A stretch of DNA of 64,000 bases from JAJKIP01 sp037200685. GTDB taxonomy: Bacteria; Bacteroidota; Bacteroidia; Chitinophagales; Chitinophagaceae. The position numbers were made by a program, and so were the translations under genes. Positions 62,611 through 64,000 of this stretch are shown here, in pieces. The stretch spans positions 1 through 64,000 of the forward strand of contig JBBCIG010000019.1 in assembly GCA_037200685.1 (NCBI GenBank), written 5' to 3'. The notes beneath the pieces were generated by a model that saw only the letters and a program-made list of their open reading frames with translations, had not been told where the DNA came from and ran no database searches. Position 1 is the first letter of the stretch. Every line of letters begins with the position of its first letter.

Positions 62611-63778
62611 TATGGACATTTCCTATATATTAAATGAACTAGGTGAAGACAGGGAAAATTATTTCAATGCTGTGGCGCCGCCCATTATTCAATCCAGCAA
62701 TTTTGTTTTTAAGAAAGTAGATGATCTTACCAAATTATTTGAAGATGAAATGAGTGGTTATATATATAGCCGCGGTTTAAATCCAACTGTTGATATTCTT
62801 CGGAAAAAATTAGCTGCGTTAGACGGGGCGGAAGATTGTCTTGTTTTTAATAATGGAGCTGCGGCGATCTTTGCTGCAGTATTGGCTAATGTAAAATCCG
62901 GTGATCATATAGTTTCTGTTGCCAAGCCTTATTCATGGGTACAAAAGATGTTGGATGTAATATTACCACGGTTCGGCATCACTACAACATATATCGACGG
63001 AACAATTATAAGTAACTGGGAACAGGCAACCAGGAACAATACTTCGTTCTACTATCTCGAATCGCCCAATAGCTGGGACTTTGCATTGCAGGATATAAAA
63101 GCAGTTGCCGCTTTTGCTAAAAGTAAAAACATTGTTACGCTTATTGATAACAGTTATTGTACGCCTTTGTATCAAAAACCAATTGAAATGGGAATTGATA
63201 TGAGCATGCAAACAGCTACTAAATATATCGGCGGGCACAGCGATACATTGGGTGGTGTGCTGTGTGGCACACATGCCATGATGAAAAAAATATTCGACAG
63301 TGAATATTTAAATATTGGCAGTGGTATTCAACCCTTCAATGCATGGCTGTTGATAAGAGGATTAAGAACTTTAGCTGCAAGATTAGACCGCATTACTAAA
63401 TCGACAGCTGAAGTGGTTCAGTTCATGAAGCAGCACCCGAAAGTGGAGTCTGTCATTTTCCCTTTTGACGAATCGTTCCCGCAATATCAATTAGCGAAGG
63501 AACAAATGAAGAACGCCTGCGGCTTATTTACATTTATCTTAAAAACAAAAAAACGGGAAGATATCGTGACATTCTGCGAATCATTGCAGCATATCATGAT
63601 GGCGGTAAGCTGGGGCGGGCATGAAAGCTTGGTGATACCGAAATGTGCGGGGATAAAACCGGTTGATTTTAATGCTGGTAATAAAGAACATAGGTATGTG
63701 CGGATGTATGTGGGATTGGAAGAGCCTGGGTATCTTATTGCTGATTTGGAGCAGGCTGTAGTAAAAATTTCAGAATAA
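62603..63778 (+). CDS. Trans-sulfuration family PLP enzyme (Cys/Met metabolism)
   Basis: 391 aa. PLP lysine Lys207 in QTATKYIGGHSD; Tyr and Arg contacts in YIYSRGLNPTVDILRKKLAA and GLRTLAARLDR. The fold-type I family includes cystathionine gamma-synthase, cystathionine beta/gamma-lyases and methionine gamma-lyase. Overlap with the amino acid permease suggests use of an imported sulfur amino acid, but the exact reaction is not fixed. The N-terminus DMDISYILNELGEDR is longer than usual. Confidence 0.87.
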   Translation: MPDMDISYILNELGEDRENYFNAVAPPIIQSSNFVFKKVDDLTKLFEDEMSGYIYSRGLNPTVDILRKKLAALDGAEDCLVFNNGAAAIFAAVLANVKSGDHIVSVAKPYSWVQKMLDVILPRFGITTTYIDGTIISNWEQATRNNTSFYYLESPNSWDFALQDIKAVAAFAKSKNIVTLIDNSYCTPLYQKPIEMGIDMSMQTATKYIGGHSDTLGGVLCGTHAMMKKIFDSEYLNIGSGIQPFNAWLLIRGLRTLAARLDRITKSTAEVVQFMKQHPKVESVIFPFDESFPQYQLAKEQMKNACGLFTFILKTKKREDIVTFCESLQHIMMAVSWGGHESLVIPKCAGIKPVDFNAGNKEHRYVRMYVGLEEPGYLIADLEQAVVKISE

Positions 63779-63976
63779 ACTTTTCAATCGCAAAATAAAG
63801 AGGCTGTAAGATCGTTATTACTTTTCGTTTCTTAATAGAAATGTAGCTTCAAAACCACTATCCTCATGAATATAAACCTTTCTTTCCCTACATTTTTTCT
63901 TCTTTTTTCCCGGGGATAATCCTATTGCCTGATTAGTATAACCATTACTGATTCAATAAACCTATAAACCAGATCT

Positions 63977-64000
63977 ATGAAAGTTGTAATCAATTTATTT
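63977..64000 (+). CDS. Start of a gene running off the window
   Basis: ATG at 63977 with MKVVINLF readable; the window ends at 64000. It has a 198-base gap before it with no clear gene. Only the first eight codons can be seen, so product and even reality are uncertain. Confidence 0.3.

Overview
The window looks like a chromosomal piece of a Bacteroidota genome, probably Chitinophagaceae or a relative. The signs are type IX secretion (T9SS) sorting domains, TonB-dependent receptors with the Bacteroidota style of signal peptide, membrane-anchored AraC regulators, a TAnnTTTG-type promoter, a zeaxanthin-type crt cluster and many short dispersed palindromic repeats. This assignment rests on gene families and motifs only; no database search was run.

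Layout. (1) 1-10670: a one-directional surface-polysaccharide operon (asparagine synthase, methyltransferase, GT4, NeuD-type acyltransferase, sugar formyltransferase, nucleotide-sugar dehydrogenase, extended SDR, DegT aminotransferase, small phosphoglycosyl transferase, CpsB-type phosphatase). Together the genes could make and load onto undecaprenyl phosphate an N-formylated or N-acetylated amino sugar. (2) 10733-17308: a B12-binding MerR regulator of the CarH type, an ECF sigma factor and crtI-crtB-idi-crtZ-crtY. (3) 14.2-23.7 kb: a belt in which nearly every gene carries single-base indels while its protein sequence stays well conserved. This points to local sequence or assembly errors more than to decay. 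It covers crtB to crtY, a small membrane protein, a DUF2167-type protein, two secreted proteins and a T9SS-sorted protein. (4) 23.7-28.7 kb: small minus-strand genes, some separated by long imperfect inverted repeats like those of gene-cassette arrays, then a remnant of a REP-associated tyrosine transposase (RAYT).

(5) 28.7-41.0 kb: an unknown protein made of two homologous halves, a 15-unit 21-bp tandem array, two PAS histidine kinases, a cupin, a class III nucleotide cyclase, and a TPR kinase paired with a sigma-54-type response regulator. (6) 41.3-50.9 kb: mostly small redox, hydrolase and detoxification-like enzymes with a Crp/Fnr regulator. (7) 50.9-64 kb: tRNA-Arg(CCG), MarC, a membrane AraC regulator, a LamG-like T9SS protein, a BtuB-like receptor under a cobalamin riboswitch, a beta-barrel protein, a second TonB receptor, and an amino-acid permease overlapping a PLP enzyme.

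The most unusual structures are non-coding: the 21-bp hairpin-like array with a two-unit copy 5 kb away; a dispersed repeat family (ten clear copies, strictly alternating in orientation along the window); the cassette-like spacers; and the RAYT remnant beside a REP-like hairpin.
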